Source: Caenorhabditis remanei (lineage: Eukaryota; Nematoda; Chromadorea; Rhabditida; Rhabditidae). From it: DNA of 64,000 bases. Positions 44,218 through 55,150 of the stretch are shown here, in pieces. The DNA lies in contig NW_026526001.1 in assembly GCF_010183535.1 (NCBI RefSeq), forward strand, positions 186,001-250,000, in the 5' to 3' direction. The notes beneath the pieces are model-generated. The model did no database searches. It was not told the DNA's origin and worked only from the letters and a program-made list of their open reading frames with translations. The position numbers and the translations under genes were made by a program. How positions within the stretch are numbered: position 1 is the stretch's first letter; each line of letters starts with the position of its first letter.

Positions 44218-47200
44218 ATGGATGACAAGACTAACTATGAGGAATGGAACAAAAAGGACCTTCTTTCTCAAGTTAGAAAGGAAAATAAAGAGAAGAAACC
44301 TAAACTGACTAATGAGCAGCTGATAAGCATGACAAAACAAGATCTAATACATTTTCTTCAAGCTTCGACAACTCTTATAGTGGAGAAAACATGTCAAGTT
44401 AACGGAGAATATTTTAAGATAAACGAAACATAATTTGAGAACGACGCTGAAAAAATGGTTATAGAGGAACGAAAGAAGCTTCCAGAAACCAAAAATAGTA
44501 AGTATCTTAAAATGAAATTTTTCAATCAGATAGATTCTGAGTCACAAGTTTATGATTGCTTAGATAAAATATATAAAGATGAAGATAAGGCGATTAAACT
44601 CAATTTAAGCTTCGGTTATGTAACTGTTAAAAATAATGAATTAAAACTATTCAAACCTGGACGCAACTATTTCTTTGATACAGTAAAACAAATAAACAAC
44701 GCGGAAGACATCTCAAGTTTGAAAAAGGAAATAAGTGTTGAAACTATTACACACAAGTTGGCAAGTAGGTTTCCTGATTCATCAACACGTTTATTAGGTG
44801 TCTACGCTATGGCAGTAAAGATCACTCGACTAGATTTCCCAATAGGAGCTTCTATTAATTTACCACAATACATATTGGATTCTAAGTCAATAAAAAGTCT
44901 TCAGAATGTTGATGATAATATGTGTTTCTGGTATTGTGTTGCCGTTGCTGGAGGGTGTAGAGAAGATGGAGCTAGCCGAAAAGCTACCGAGTTGTTTAAA
45001 AACTTTTATGGAGCTGGAAAAGGAGTCAAGGATTATATTGGGTTTGATTACATTAACGAGCTTGATAGATATGAAAAATTTAATGAGGAGTATGCAATAA
45101 ATATTGTTAGTTATTATGAAGATAAATCAATTTCGTACATTAGAAAATCTTCTTTCAATGATTCGAGAACACCTATTTATCTAAACTTGTATCTTAATCA
45201 CTTTTCATATATAACCAGCTTGAGTAAACTATCTTCTATTTTCATGTGTCAAAGATGTGGAAAGAAATTTAGAGACAATTTTAATCTCGATAGACATTAT
45301 GATATCTGCACATTAACACAAGAAGATTGCTTTAATAAGTATCCAACACTCTGGAAAAGAGAAAGAAACCTCATAGTAGAGCTAGCAGATATCTATGATG
45401 TAGAAGTTGACTTTAAATATGACTATATTATAACTTTTGATATGGAGTCTAGAATGCAAAAAATAAACGATACGGTTAGTGATAAATTAACATACACTAT
45501 GAAACACAATCCGACGTCTGTGGCGATTGCTACCAATGTTCCTGGGTTCGATGATGATAAGTTTATAGTGAACGAGGATCCTAATCAGTTAGTAAAAGAA
45601 ATGTTTCAATACTTTGATGCTGTATCTGCGCAAGCAAGTAAACTGGTGTTTGAAAAAATGAAACCATTATTATGTCGGTTAGAATCTAATGATTGGTTAA
45701 AATCTAAAGTACAAAGATATTGTGAAGTAATTCCAATTATTGGTTTCAACAGTAGTTTCTATGACATAAATCTAATAGCTGCTCCTTTCATTCAAGAAAT
45801 TATGAAAAGAAGAAAAGATGATGGAGTTGACCCAATGGTCATTAAAGAAGGAAATAGATACAAGACTATAAAAACAAAGAATTTTCAATTTTTTGATCAA
45901 ATGAGTTATGTCGCTGCTGGCACTAAACTAGAAAGTTTTATCAAAGCCTATGTTAATGTTCAAAAGGGTTGGTTTCCTTATGAATGGTTTGACTCGTATG
46001 AAAAGTTAAATTATCTTACAAAAAATTTGGTAATAGAAGATTTTAATTCTTCTTTAAACGGTCCTATGAATCAAGAAAACTTTGATGACTTGATGAAGAT
46101 TTGTATTGATAAAAAGTTGGTGACAGTCAGAGATTTGTTAGTGGTACAATATTCTAGATGTAAGACCAATGTTGCAGGCTTGTTTAAAACAAAAAGAATT
46201 CTTTTACACATTCAATCTTGATATGTATAAAGATGCTTGTTCGCTACCAGGTCTCAGTGAAAATATTTTGTATCAGTTTCAAATTAGCGGATTCGAAGAA
46301 TACGCAAAACTACAACCAAGTTCCAACACCCGATGTATATCTATAAGTAATGCAGAAATCAAAAAGAGGATAGATTGTTATAGTCTACAAGATAGGCGAA
46401 AAACAAGAACACCTTGTGATTTAACTATCTCTTGTGTTAGAGAAATATTAGAAAATGGAAACTATACTTGTATATACTGTTGGATAGAATTGACTAGCAA
46501 CACATGGTCTCTCGATAGAATTGATAACGCTCTATCCCACACTAAAAATAATTGTGTACTTTCTTGTAACAAATGTAACAAAGCTAGATCGGATAAAATG
46601 TTTAAAGAATTTTATAGAAACAAAGCAATGTTGAGATTCGAAAAAGATTATCCAATGATTTGGTTGTTTGGAGAAGAAAATAAAGACGCGTTTTACAAGT
46701 TTAAGAACAATATAACTGGTGGTGCATCCATTATATTTCATAGATATCATGAAGTAGACAAAACTGAAATTACTCGACAGCGTTACGACGACGGTGAATG
46801 GTCTTTTGATGAGAATGGAAAGACTGTTAAGAAGATTGTCGGGTTCGATGCAAATGCTTTATATCTTCATTCACTTGGAGAAGAGATACCTTGTGGAAAA
46901 TTATACTTTAAAGAATCTAATGATTGGGAAAAAATAAAAAAACAGCTTTTAGAGAACTCGTTCTTCGGGTTTTTAGAAGTTGATGTTAGTGTACCTGAAA
47001 ATAAATGGAACTATTTTAGCGAAATGTGCCCCATCTTTGTGAATAAGGAATATGATGAAACTATTTGTGGAGACTATACATTAAATCTATTGAAATCTTT
47101 GAATAGAAAACCATCAAAAAGTAGAAAATTGATAGTAACTCTGAAAGCTGAAAAGCTTTTAATCAAATCAACAAGACTACGGTGGATGTTAGAACATGGG

Positions 47201-48103
47201 TGTGTTGTTACAAAACTCTATGGATATATTGGAGCTAAGCGAAGGAGAATTTTTAAAGGGTTCATGGATTGGGTGTCAGATGAAAGGCGAAAAGGGGATG
47301 TTGACTCGAAATATGCTATTCTCTCAGAATGTGCTAAACTTGTTGGAAACTCAGCGTTTGGTAGAACTGGTATGGATAAGAACAAACATAAAAAAGTAAC
47401 TTTCTGTGATGAGGTGCAGTTTAATAGAGCTAAGAATGATTTCTTTTATTATGATGCAGAGGAGTATAATGGAGCATATGAAGTGAGTAAGAGGTCAAGA
47501 AAGGTTTAACAGAATATGGCTCTGCAAATTGCTTGCAGTGTTTATGACGATTCGAAATTGAGAATGTTAAAATTTTACTACGACTGTATAGATAAGTATG
47601 TCGATAGGTCTGACTTCCAATACATTGAAATGGATACTGATTCAGCCTATATGGCTATCAGTAACAATAGTTTAGAGGATTTAATTAAACCAGAGATGAG
47701 AGAAGAGTTTGAGAAATATAAAAATAATTGATTCCCTCGAACTGATACAGAAGAACATTGCCGAATAGATAAGAGAACTCCAGGTTTATTTAAAATAGAG
47801 AAAGAGGGTGATGGTATGGTAGCATTGTGTAGTAAAACATATTGTATTTGGACAAATGATAATCAAAGTAAAGTCTCTTCGAAAGGTGTTCAACAGAAAA
47901 GAAACAGTTCAATTCTAACTAAAGAGAAATATCTAGAATGTCTTGTTAACAAACAAACAATAGATGGGTTGAATAAAGGATTCAGATATCAGAATCAAGA
48001 AATGAAAACTTATGAACAGAAAAAGATTGGGTTATCACCATTATATACAAAAGGAGTTGTTATGGACAATGGAATTCATATTAGACCAATCATAATTGAG
48101 TGA
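44218..48103 (+). pseudogene. Protein-primed DNA polymerase B with internal HNH-like domain, broken
   Basis: A polymerase of about 1290 codons on one axis. A TAA at 44431-44433 splits off the first 71 codons, which begin at TAAATG in the same frame. A frameshift lies between 46169 and 46221, and stops occur at 47507-47509 and 47729-47731. Domains in order: an N-terminal region with CFWYCV and a C2H2-like CQRCGKKF...H; the 3'-5' exonuclease (ITFDMESR; GFNSSFYDIN); an HNH-like insert (CIYC...SLDRIDN...CNKCNKARSDK at about 46470-46600); palm motif A (FDANALYLHSL); motif B (KLVGNSAFGRTG); and motif C (EMDTDSAYMA). It would replicate the element using a terminal-protein primer. The breaks make it non-functional. 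Confidence 0.93.
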
Positions 48104-48506
48104 ATAGAGTAAGTATAGAATTTTTATAATCGTGTTTTTCTAATAGTTTTAGTAAAAGTAGACAGTAATAACCACAGTGATGAGTGTTGAAAGCTTGTAT
48201 TTGAAATGTAGAAGTCGTTATTTCGTTGTGTTTATTTTCTTTTAGGTAATGTATAATTTCTTTGGGGGGATCCAAACCAAATGAATCGAAATAGTATATA
48301 AAACCACGTTGATCTTTTTTATAACAGACCCAATGAGTACCTTTGTTGTTTGAACTATCAAGGTTTACTATGCCTACTTCTATTTTTTGTGGTTTTTCTG
48401 GTAAAGAATCTCTCATATAAACACCCCTAAAATTTTTAATCTGCAACTTTCCCGCTAACTTCAATAAATCTATATTTGTTAAAGGTTTTAAATCATTGTG
48501 AAGCAT
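48090..48506 (-). CDS. Adenovirus-type cysteine protease, 138 aa
   Basis: An intact frame from TAAATG. Catalytic residues are visible: His in GTHWVCY, an acidic partner in YYFDSFG, Gln in QIQAFN, and the nucleophile Cys in HHCGYYCL. This is the C5/Ulp1-like fold used by Polintons for capsid maturation, at the small end of the family. The first 35 codons lie inside the right terminal inverted repeat and so are duplicated at the left end. The stop overlaps the polymerase end by 14 bp. Confidence 0.92.
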   Translation of the reverse strand: MLHNDLKPLTNIDLLKLAGKLQIKNFRGVYMRDSLPEKPQKIEVGIVNLDSSNNKGTHWVCYKKDQRGFIYYFDSFGLDPPKEIIHYLKENKHNEITTSTFQIQAFNTHHCGYYCLLLLKLLEKHDYKNSILTLFTQL

Positions 48507-49035
48507 TTAAAAAAACGAAAAAAAGAATGAAAGAATTGATAAGAAAAGATGACTAATTTGACTCCGATACTTGATTTTTCACACCGGTGTACAACTTTTT
48601 CACTCCATTTTCGACGCGATATTTTTTCATTCGATCGCACGATTTTTTTTCGCATATTTTCAACTTCATTAACGCTTTAGAATTCGGATTATCCTTTTTA
48701 AATCTTGAGTGGGAATTAAACTTTTGACGCTTTGCATACTAGTCAGACGCACTACCATTTTGATATGAGAGCAATCTTGATAAGGTGGTTGAAAAGGTGT
48801 TTAACTGTTATCAGTTGGAGTGAAAAGTGACTGTTTTGAGGTGTTGAAAAAAGCGACATTATTTTCGTGCTCGGAGTACGATTTTCATGCTCCTCTAAAA
48901 TGGGTGTTTTTGATCTAATTGTCTTGATAACTCAGAGGTTAGGAGGGAAATTGGGCAAATATGAGGAGAATATGGTAATTTTAAAAAATGGGTAAAAATG
49001 GAAACGGTAGTGAAATCCCTGTTTACTATACTACT
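48392..49035. repeat. Right terminal inverted repeat of the Polinton
   Basis: Complementary to 32466-33103. It ends CTATACTACT followed by the TATGGA duplication, and contains the protease 5' end and upstream region. Confidence 0.93.
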
Positions 49036-49128
49036 TATGGAGATAAATTATAGCACTTTTGAAAATTGTCGCGGCTGTAATCTAATTCTGAAACTGGTAA
49101 CTGGTTTTTAGTAAGGCACATATACTTC

Positions 49129-50210
49129 TCACACCGTTATAATGACCGTTGCTGAGGTAAAGCACGAGACTTTTTTCTCTCCAACGTATGGACCTCTATA
49201 GTAAGGTGTTGTTGAGTTTTGACAAAATACAATTATCTGGTACTTTCCAGAAAAAACAGTTTTTTGCAAGTGATCAACATCTATTAAGTCGAAATTGTTT
49301 GATTTTGTCATTTCTGCTTCCTGAAAATAAAACAATGGTTTAGTTTGTTTTACTAATTAACACTTACCTCTTTCATGATTTTCACAGCCTCATAGACATC
49401 ACAGCACAATCCTGGTTTTTTGTAAGTTTTTCTTGTAGAACTTCGGTATTTGTTGTAATCTTCCAAAGACTTGCTCTGTTTCCACTGGTTATACATGAGT
49501 GTTTGATGAAGTGCATGGAACAGACAATCTTCCAAAACTGAAAAAAATCTAAAAATTATAAACTAATTGATTATGGTTTACCTTCGTTTGGCATCATGTT
49601 CGACCGTTTTGTTTTTTTCTGATTCCTCTTTGTCCAAACTTTCTTCGAGTTTTGGGCGTTTCTCGAAAGCATTGAGATCCATGACACTACCTGTGTCAAA
49701 CTTTCGTTTTCCACTACCTGCTGGAGGGTTCAGATAAGTAATTCGTACAGAAATGTTCGGGACATCTAGTTCGAGTGGAGACCTGCTCGACTGAGACATT
49801 CGTGACATGCTCTCAACTATTTCATTTGCCCTGATTTTCTTAATCTCACGAAAAGTCAATCCTACAGCGTCGAAAAATTCATCGGAATCAAAAACCAAAC
49901 CAGCTCTTGTTTGAGGTGTTTTGAATGGGTCGTGTTTTTTAACAAGTTGTACTAGAGTATCAGCAAATATTTCTGCACATTGTGGATCAGCTGTCAGAGA
50001 TTTCGACAATTTTAGATCAAGTGTTACTGTCTCGACCATTCCAATGTAGCGTCCTCCAGCCTTTTCATTGGTTTTTTGTACCACACGAACACTAGCACCT
50101 CCTATTTGTTCCTAAATTATAGCTCATTATCTTAAATTAACTGTAAAAAGATAACTTACCTGTTCTCCAACTCTTGGTGTCGTATTTGGTGGTGAAAGTT
50201 TGGAGAGCAT
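49129..50210 (-). CDS. Four-exon gene of unknown function, 317 aa
   Basis: Exons 50210-50160, 50111-49582, 49548-49368 and 49320-49129 join in phase. For exon 3 the TTTTTAG acceptor must be used, not the CAG 11 bases further on, to keep frame. The protein starts MLSKLSPPNTTPRVGEQ. It has a conserved-looking domain from YIGMVETVTLDLKLSKSLTA to LDVPNISVRITYLNPP, a charged linker with KRKFD and KRPKLEESLDKEESEK (possible nuclear localisation), and a C-terminal part with VLEDCLFHALHQTLMYNQW. No known family. The N-terminal domain is paralogous to the gene at 51024-51548. Its stop codon lies only 88 bp from the Polinton target duplication. Confidence 0.7.
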
Positions 50211-51023
50211 CACAGAAATATCAGAAAATGATTTAAGAAGAAAAATAAATGTTCCTTATACAATGGGAAAAAGCAGGTATGAATGAGGTATTAGCGTTTA
50301 GCTGTGCTTTATATAGTGTTTTTAGTGTCGGAAAAATCACGAATATTGGTTAAAATGGAGAATAAGGTCATTTCCACGGTTATATCCATGTTCCACCGTA
50401 AATTCTTTATTTTTTCCATTATTTACTAAAAATGACGATGAGTCATCAATACATTAACACTGAAAGTCGCTATTCTCCTGTATATTTTTATGTGTTCTGC
50501 GTAATTGTGATAAAATTAATCTCCTCAGGGTCTTTTCGGTATCGAACGGTGTTTTGCAACTTTACTAGTTAGTCAATTTTCAGTTATGTCACTCATAATT
50601 TTTTTTACATAAGAAACAGTTTCAGCAAAAAAAACATGACAATGAGTTTGTACCAGAAAAAGTGCGTCTGGCAAAAGAACATACTACAAACAAAGTTTTT
50701 GTTCATAAAATACAATTAAAATCGAATGGACGAAGATTTCTTTCTTCAAAACCTGATTACATTGAGATTGTCGAAAGATTGTCCGACTGTAGGTGTAAGA
50801 TGTCTTTAATCATATAGAATATTTTTATTTTTTTAAGTGTGTGTGTGTTTTTTAAATTTTAATTGTCTTATTTTCAACAAGAAGCTTTTGTGGGAACACG
50901 GTTAATGTTGTTATAACATTCATCGTGGCATTGTAGCACCAGGAAAAGTATTCCTTTTAGTGTGTTGTGTTACATACTGGTTTAAAAATATTTGTTTTAT
51001 AGGAGAATCGTGAATACAACAGT
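50211..51023. other. Intergenic stretch between the paralogous genes
   Basis: AT-rich, with no supported gene. A GTGTGTGTG run lies near 50838. Upstream sequence of the 317-aa gene and 3' flank of the 159-aa gene. Confidence 0.45.
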
Positions 51024-51548
51024 TTAAGGAGAATTAAGATATGTCAATTTGATAGTAACATTTGGAGTGTTCAGTTCAAGATTTTGTCCGCTATTTTCCA
51101 AGCAATTTGCAATGGTTTCACCTGTGATTGTCTCGAGGATTCCGAAACATGTACCAAGGGGTAGTCTTCTTTCAGGCGATTCAATGGAAACATAGAGATA
51201 CACTTTCGGACCAGTGAATGAATTGTGAATTATAATAAGATCGTGTACGCACTCTCCAAACGCTTCAGCTCCACATGGATGAGCTGTGATGATCATCGAC
51301 AATTCGGTGAATAATGAGATGGTTGTGACAGCTCCACGAAATGATCCCTGAGCTTCATCGACAGTTTTTCTTAGAACGTTGACTGGTTCTTTTTTCAGCT
51401 CCTTAAAACAAAGAATGAAAGTATTCAATTAGAAAATAGTATTTACCTCTTTAGGCAGAATTCCCACAGAATGTTGTTTCATCCACTCAATCAATGTTGT
51501 TGCTTGATTTCCGGAAGATGATTCGTTGTTTTCTCCAGATGTGCTCAT
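51024..51548 (-). CDS. Two-exon paralogue of the neighbouring gene, 159 aa
   Basis: Exons 51548-51447 (34 codons, MSTSGENNESSSGNQATTLI...) and 51401-51024 join in phase across a 45-bp intron. The domain aligns with that of the 317-aa gene: GSFRGAVTTISL against GRYIGMVETVTL, then LS...TA-P--AE-F, and the shared ending LELNTPNVTIKLTYLNSP against LELDVPNISVRITYLNPP. It lacks the C-terminal half of its neighbour. Function unknown. Confidence 0.7.
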
Positions 51549-51652
51549 TGCGATCAGTTTTGAGATTCGGTAGAAGAAATAGGTGAAAATCAACGGTATT
51601 TGGGTGAAATAGAAACGTAAAATGACCACTTCTCAATACTTGTGTTATTTAT

Positions 51653-51880
51653 AGTTTTCACAAACTCCGCCCCTTTTGTCGTTTCTATTATACGCAAAAT
51701 GTCTTGAAAATGAGGGGAAATGGCTTTTTGAGTCTAATACATTACTTTTTTTCTGGTATCTACTAGTTTTCACACACTCCGCCCCTTTTGTTGTTTCTAT
51801 TATGCGCAAAATGTCTTGAAAGCGAGGAGAATGGTTTATTAAACCTAAAAAGCTGTTCTTTCTGGTATCTACTGATAAAT
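51653..51880. repeat. Tandemly duplicated 113-bp upstream element with GC box
   Basis: Two copies of a segment beginning AGTTTTCACAAACTCCGCCC (51654 and 51767) share CTCCGCCCCTTTTG, TTTCTATTAT, CGCAAAATGTCTTGAAA and a trailing TCTGGTATCTACT. They lie about 110 and 220 bp upstream of the 159-aa gene on its promoter side. CCGCCCC is a GC-box core. A promoter duplication is the simplest reading. Confidence 0.6.
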
Positions 51881-52240
51881 AATGCTTCGTTTGTACCTTT
51901 TTGAATTTCTACATTACTCGTATTGTTATATAAATAGCTATGTGAAGCAAAACCCAATAAAATTTGTATCATCGTCATCCGTTAATCACAATATCGGTTA
52001 AAATTAAACTGTTTACAAAACAAAGTCTATATTGAAAAGTGTTTCACGTGAATTCATATAGCACAGACACATGAAGAGTAGACAAAACAACAATTTACAT
52101 ATCTGGTTATTTGAAATAATTCCAAACTAAAAATAACAATGAAACAAATTAAAACAAATACAATTAATTAAATGAGCAAACAAATTAATTGTCGGAAAAT
52201 AAAATAATAAGTCGATAAAATAAATTAGTAATATAAATAA
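51881..52240. other. AT-rich intergenic stretch
   Basis: No gene or clear element is seen apart from simple A/T-rich sequence with several AATTAAA words. Confidence 0.4.
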
Positions 52241-52244
52241 TTAA

Positions 52245-53580
52245 GAGGCACTATCTGTAAGAGTGAGAATGTTTGTGTTGGGTCTTGGCACAGTTGCAAA
52301 AAGTTGTTTCAATCCGAACTCTTTTTACAGCATATGTACCCCTATGGTAGTGATTTACAAAAAATATGTCACCAGTCCCCTATGACGTCATCATAAGAAA
52401 ATATGACCAATAATTGACTTTTCACCCAAAAATTCATAAAAATTTCAATCTTCCAGATAACATTAGGAAACTTTTGCAACATGTTAGGAGTGTTTTTGAC
52501 TACCCCTACACAAATTTTCAGCCCCTCAGACTTCCCAGAAACCGTTCAAGTGAATTTCACTTTCATGTTTTTTCAACTTTTCTCAAAAAATCCCTCTAGA
52601 AGCCATAAAATTTCAAATTGTATTCATATTCCCCGCAAAATATTCTATGAGATCCAATTGAAATCATTAAAAAAACCATTGGACCATCTTGAGATATTTC
52701 GATTTTTTCAAATATCACATAAGGGTCGCCCCTTATGAAAATATTTTTAAACCAAAAATTCAAAGAAAAAATTTGTTTCGAAAACAGTCAGAATATTGAT
52801 AAAACACATAAAATCAGCTAATTCCGAGATATTACACCTTAGAAATTGATTTGAACCGATTTCGTTTTTTTTTTTCCGCTTTTTAACGTTTTCATCAATA
52901 ATTTCTACAGAAGCCATAAAATTTCAAATAATATAATAATTTCTCGCTAAACTCAGCATATGTTCAGAATAAAACAATTCCGAAACCATTGGACCATTAC
53001 GAGATTTTTTCATTTCATTCGAAAATCACATATGTAAGGGTCCCCCCAGGGAAAAAATTTTTATCGAAACAAAAATTGGACATCATGTTTATACAAAAAT
53101 GTTTAAAAGTTGGAAAAAATAATACAAAATCATTTATAAGAAAAATGTGAACGTTTTTGTATAAACATGATGTCCAATTTTTTTTTCGATAAAAAATTTT
53201 TTCCCTGGGGGCAGTGTGAGGCTCCCGGGACAATTCGGGAAATTTCCCGGGAAGTTTCCCGGGAAATTTCCCGAGAATTTCCCGGGAAATTTCCCGAAAT
53301 TTATAGTTCTGGGAAGTAAACTTCCCGGGAAATTCCCGGGATATTTTACTTATGTACAAATCTAACAACCAGGGTTTGACCCCTACTAGTGGCAAAACTG
53401 TTTTGTTTTCTGTTTATGAGTCTTTTGTATCAGTATCCCTATGATGACGTCAGAGGGGACTGGTGACATATTTTTTGTAAATCACTACCATAGGGGTACA
53501 TATGCTGTAGAAAGAGTTCAAATTGAAGCAACTTTTTGCAACTGTGCCAAGAGGAATCCTCATCTTACAGACAACGCCTC
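52245..53580. mobile_element. TTAA-flanked MITE-like element, 1.34 kb
   Basis: Termini GAGGC...GCCTC are flanked by TTAA on both sides (52241-52244 and 53581-53584). The terminal inverted repeats extend about 150 bp with mismatches (CACAGTTGCAAAAAGTTG, TATGTACCCCTATGGTAG and CATATTTTTTGTAAATCAC motifs recur inverted at 53440-53560). TTAA duplication is the hallmark of piggyBac-type transposases, but no transposase is encoded. A shorter hairpin is nested inside. Confidence 0.75.
53040..53345. repeat. Nested hairpin and TTTCCCGGGAAA cluster
   Basis: GGACATCATGTTTATACAAA (53078) returns as its complement at about 53155-53175, and the flanking AGGGAAAAAATTTTTATCG also pairs. Directly right of it, 53225-53342 is built from about ten overlapping palindromic AAATTTCCCGGG/TTCCCGGGAA units. 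No coding role seen. Confidence 0.7.
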
Positions 53581-53771
53581 TTAAATAAGTTTGAAAAATA
53601 AATCAATTAAAAGTTGAAAATAAAGTTTAAAGAATAATAATTGAATAAGTTTCGCTAACATTAAGTAAAAATACAACAACAATAAAGAAAATAATATGAA
53701 AGATTCAATTATTGCACCGTAAAGTGGTTTTGGTGACGTCATCCCTGTGGTTGTGTTAAAAGCCTCATAGT

Positions 53772-54313
53772 ATGCCACCCCCTGTGTGTCCTAAAGACCC
53801 ATCCCCACTTCTCTCATCGTCAAGACACCAGCCGTCCCCATCGCGAAGACACCAGCCGTCCCCAGCGTCAAGACATCAGCGGTCCCAATCGTCAAGGTAC
53901 CCCCACCAATCGGAACGTTGGGAAGAATCCCAAAGAAAAAGAAGACGATGCGAGATACCAGGGAGGAAATGCTGGATGACATCCAAAAGAAGGAGCCACT
54001 TCAACTTGGAGAAAAGAAGAAGAACGTCCACGAGCTGCGGAAGAAATCCCGGAAGGCCCCACCACAGGGTAACAGGAACCGGACAGCTCCATATAATCCT
54101 AACTTTCGCCGTCCCCCTCTTCTTCCAACTCCTTCTCATCCAACTCTTCTTCTTTCTACTCCTCATCCTCAAATTCGTTCTTTCCCTCCCCAGAATTTCC
54201 CGAAACAGACTGCGTATCCATGTCCATTCAAACGATACGACTGGTTTTCTGCTGCTGCTCCCATGTTCCAAGACGATTCTGGAATACTTATTTTTAGTGG
54301 GGCCATGGGATAA
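53772..54313 (+). other. Uncertain coding remnant, Ser/Pro-rich then Lys-rich
   Basis: Two overlapping plus-strand frames change over near 53918. The first has a tandem 24-bp repeat giving RHQPSPSRRHQPSPASRHQ; the second gives a charged helix (TREEMLDDIQKKEPLQLGEK) followed by a Pro-rich stretch. Coding-like composition but no domain. It may be part of a retroelement related to the zinc-knuckle fragment that follows, or a decayed host gene. Confidence 0.25.
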
Positions 54314-54649
54314 GAGTTCTCTTTCGACGAGTATTTTGTGAAACATCTGTCATTTTCTTTTCCGTGGAGTTGCTGTCTCTTCTTCTCTTTCTTCTCAAAA
54401 TTCAGTCCACTGTTCACACTTCCGCACGCCTTCTTCTCTTCCCATTTCTAATCTCTCTGGTTACTTGAATTCCTTTCTGGTCTTCCACGAATCTTCATTT
54501 GATCGGAATGCTATCTTCTCACTGTTTTTCCACAAAATCTTTTCTTCTGCTGCTACTTGTGTTACCACGATATTCTCTGACCACACGATTCACGGTGTAT
54601 TCTTCCGGCAACTTCAATATTTCGGGAATCTCCTCCAACTAGTCCAGTC

Positions 54650-55150
54650 CAAGTAAATTATCACCATCTCCTACAAACGCTCTCGGTCACGCCTGGCTAT
54701 CTTCATATTGCACTACACAGCTGATTTCTCCATGGATCGTCATCAAATTGCCAGCTACATCTCGAACTACAGCTTTTGTCTTCTTCAGCCGCGGCGCTCC
54801 GATTCTTTTCCATTCATCTCTGCTGATAAGCGTAATATCCGATCCAGTATCAACCTGCATCCTCACTTCCGTTTCGTTCACTAGCACCGTTCTGTAGATT
54901 CTCGTATCTTCTGCTCTGATTCCATCAACAATTGCTGCTCTCTGGCGAAAAACGTTCGGTCTATTCTCCTGATTTCCACGTTTCGATTCGCATTTCCTTG
55001 CAATGTGTCCTTTTACTCCACATTCGTAAAACTTTTCATTCATAGTCCAACATCCTTCTGATTGGTTTCTTCCTCCACAACGGTTACATCCTCCTGCTTC
55101 TGCTGCTGCTACTACTTTCTTAATTTTCTTCAGCTTCTTCTTTTTTGAAG
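54650..55150 (-). pseudogene. Gypsy-like Gag-Pol fragment: zinc knuckle plus retropepsin
   Basis: Minus-strand reading gives a Lys-rich stretch, CNRCGG, a zinc knuckle lacking its first Cys (ECGVKGHIARKC), then a retroviral-type aspartic protease with VDTGSDITLISRDEW and the flap-side VVRDVAGN, and after an in-frame stop (near 54684-54686) the end motif GDNLLGLD. Reverse transcriptase and integrase are absent. It is a dead piece of an LTR retroelement, most like Ty3/gypsy. Confidence 0.85.

Larger units (their letters stand above)
33706..48509. promoter_or_regulatory. Recurrent TAAATG start motif of Polinton genes
   Basis: The hexamer TAAATG overlaps the ATG of the integrase (33709), glycoprotein (37603), 40030, 40616 minus, 41627 minus, 41768, 42612 minus, 43041 minus, 44113 minus, polymerase (44218) and protease (48506 minus) genes. 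The capsid and ATPase genes have TAAAT within about 15 bases of the ATG. T at position -3 is not what nematode translation prefers, so a transcription signal is more likely. TAAAT(G) is the initiator core of poxvirus late promoters. Confidence 0.6.
32466..49035. mobile_element. Polinton/Maverick virus-like transposon, 16.6 kb, complete but decayed
   Basis: The ends are AGTAGTATAGTAAAC and its exact complement, flanked on both sides by TATGGA (32460-32465 and 49036-49041), a perfect 6-bp target duplication as made by Polinton integrases. The terminal inverted repeats are about 640 bp. Internal genes are the Polinton set: integrase with chromodomain, major capsid protein, packaging ATPase, adenovirus-type protease, protein-primed DNA polymerase B, plus a large membrane glycoprotein and small conserved genes. 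Genes lie on both strands, are tightly packed and, with one exception, have no introns. Integrase, polymerase, ATPase, glycoprotein and the spliced gene are broken; capsid, protease and most small genes are open. Confidence 0.97.

Noticed and set aside
53015..53395. 126-codon minus-strand ORF with repeated GKFPGK
   Set aside because: It is produced by the CCCGGG palindrome cluster and the hairpin inside the TTAA element.
53876..54346. 156-codon minus-strand ORF
   Set aside because: Composition is Trp/Leu-rich as expected for the antisense of the charged plus-strand frame; no motif.
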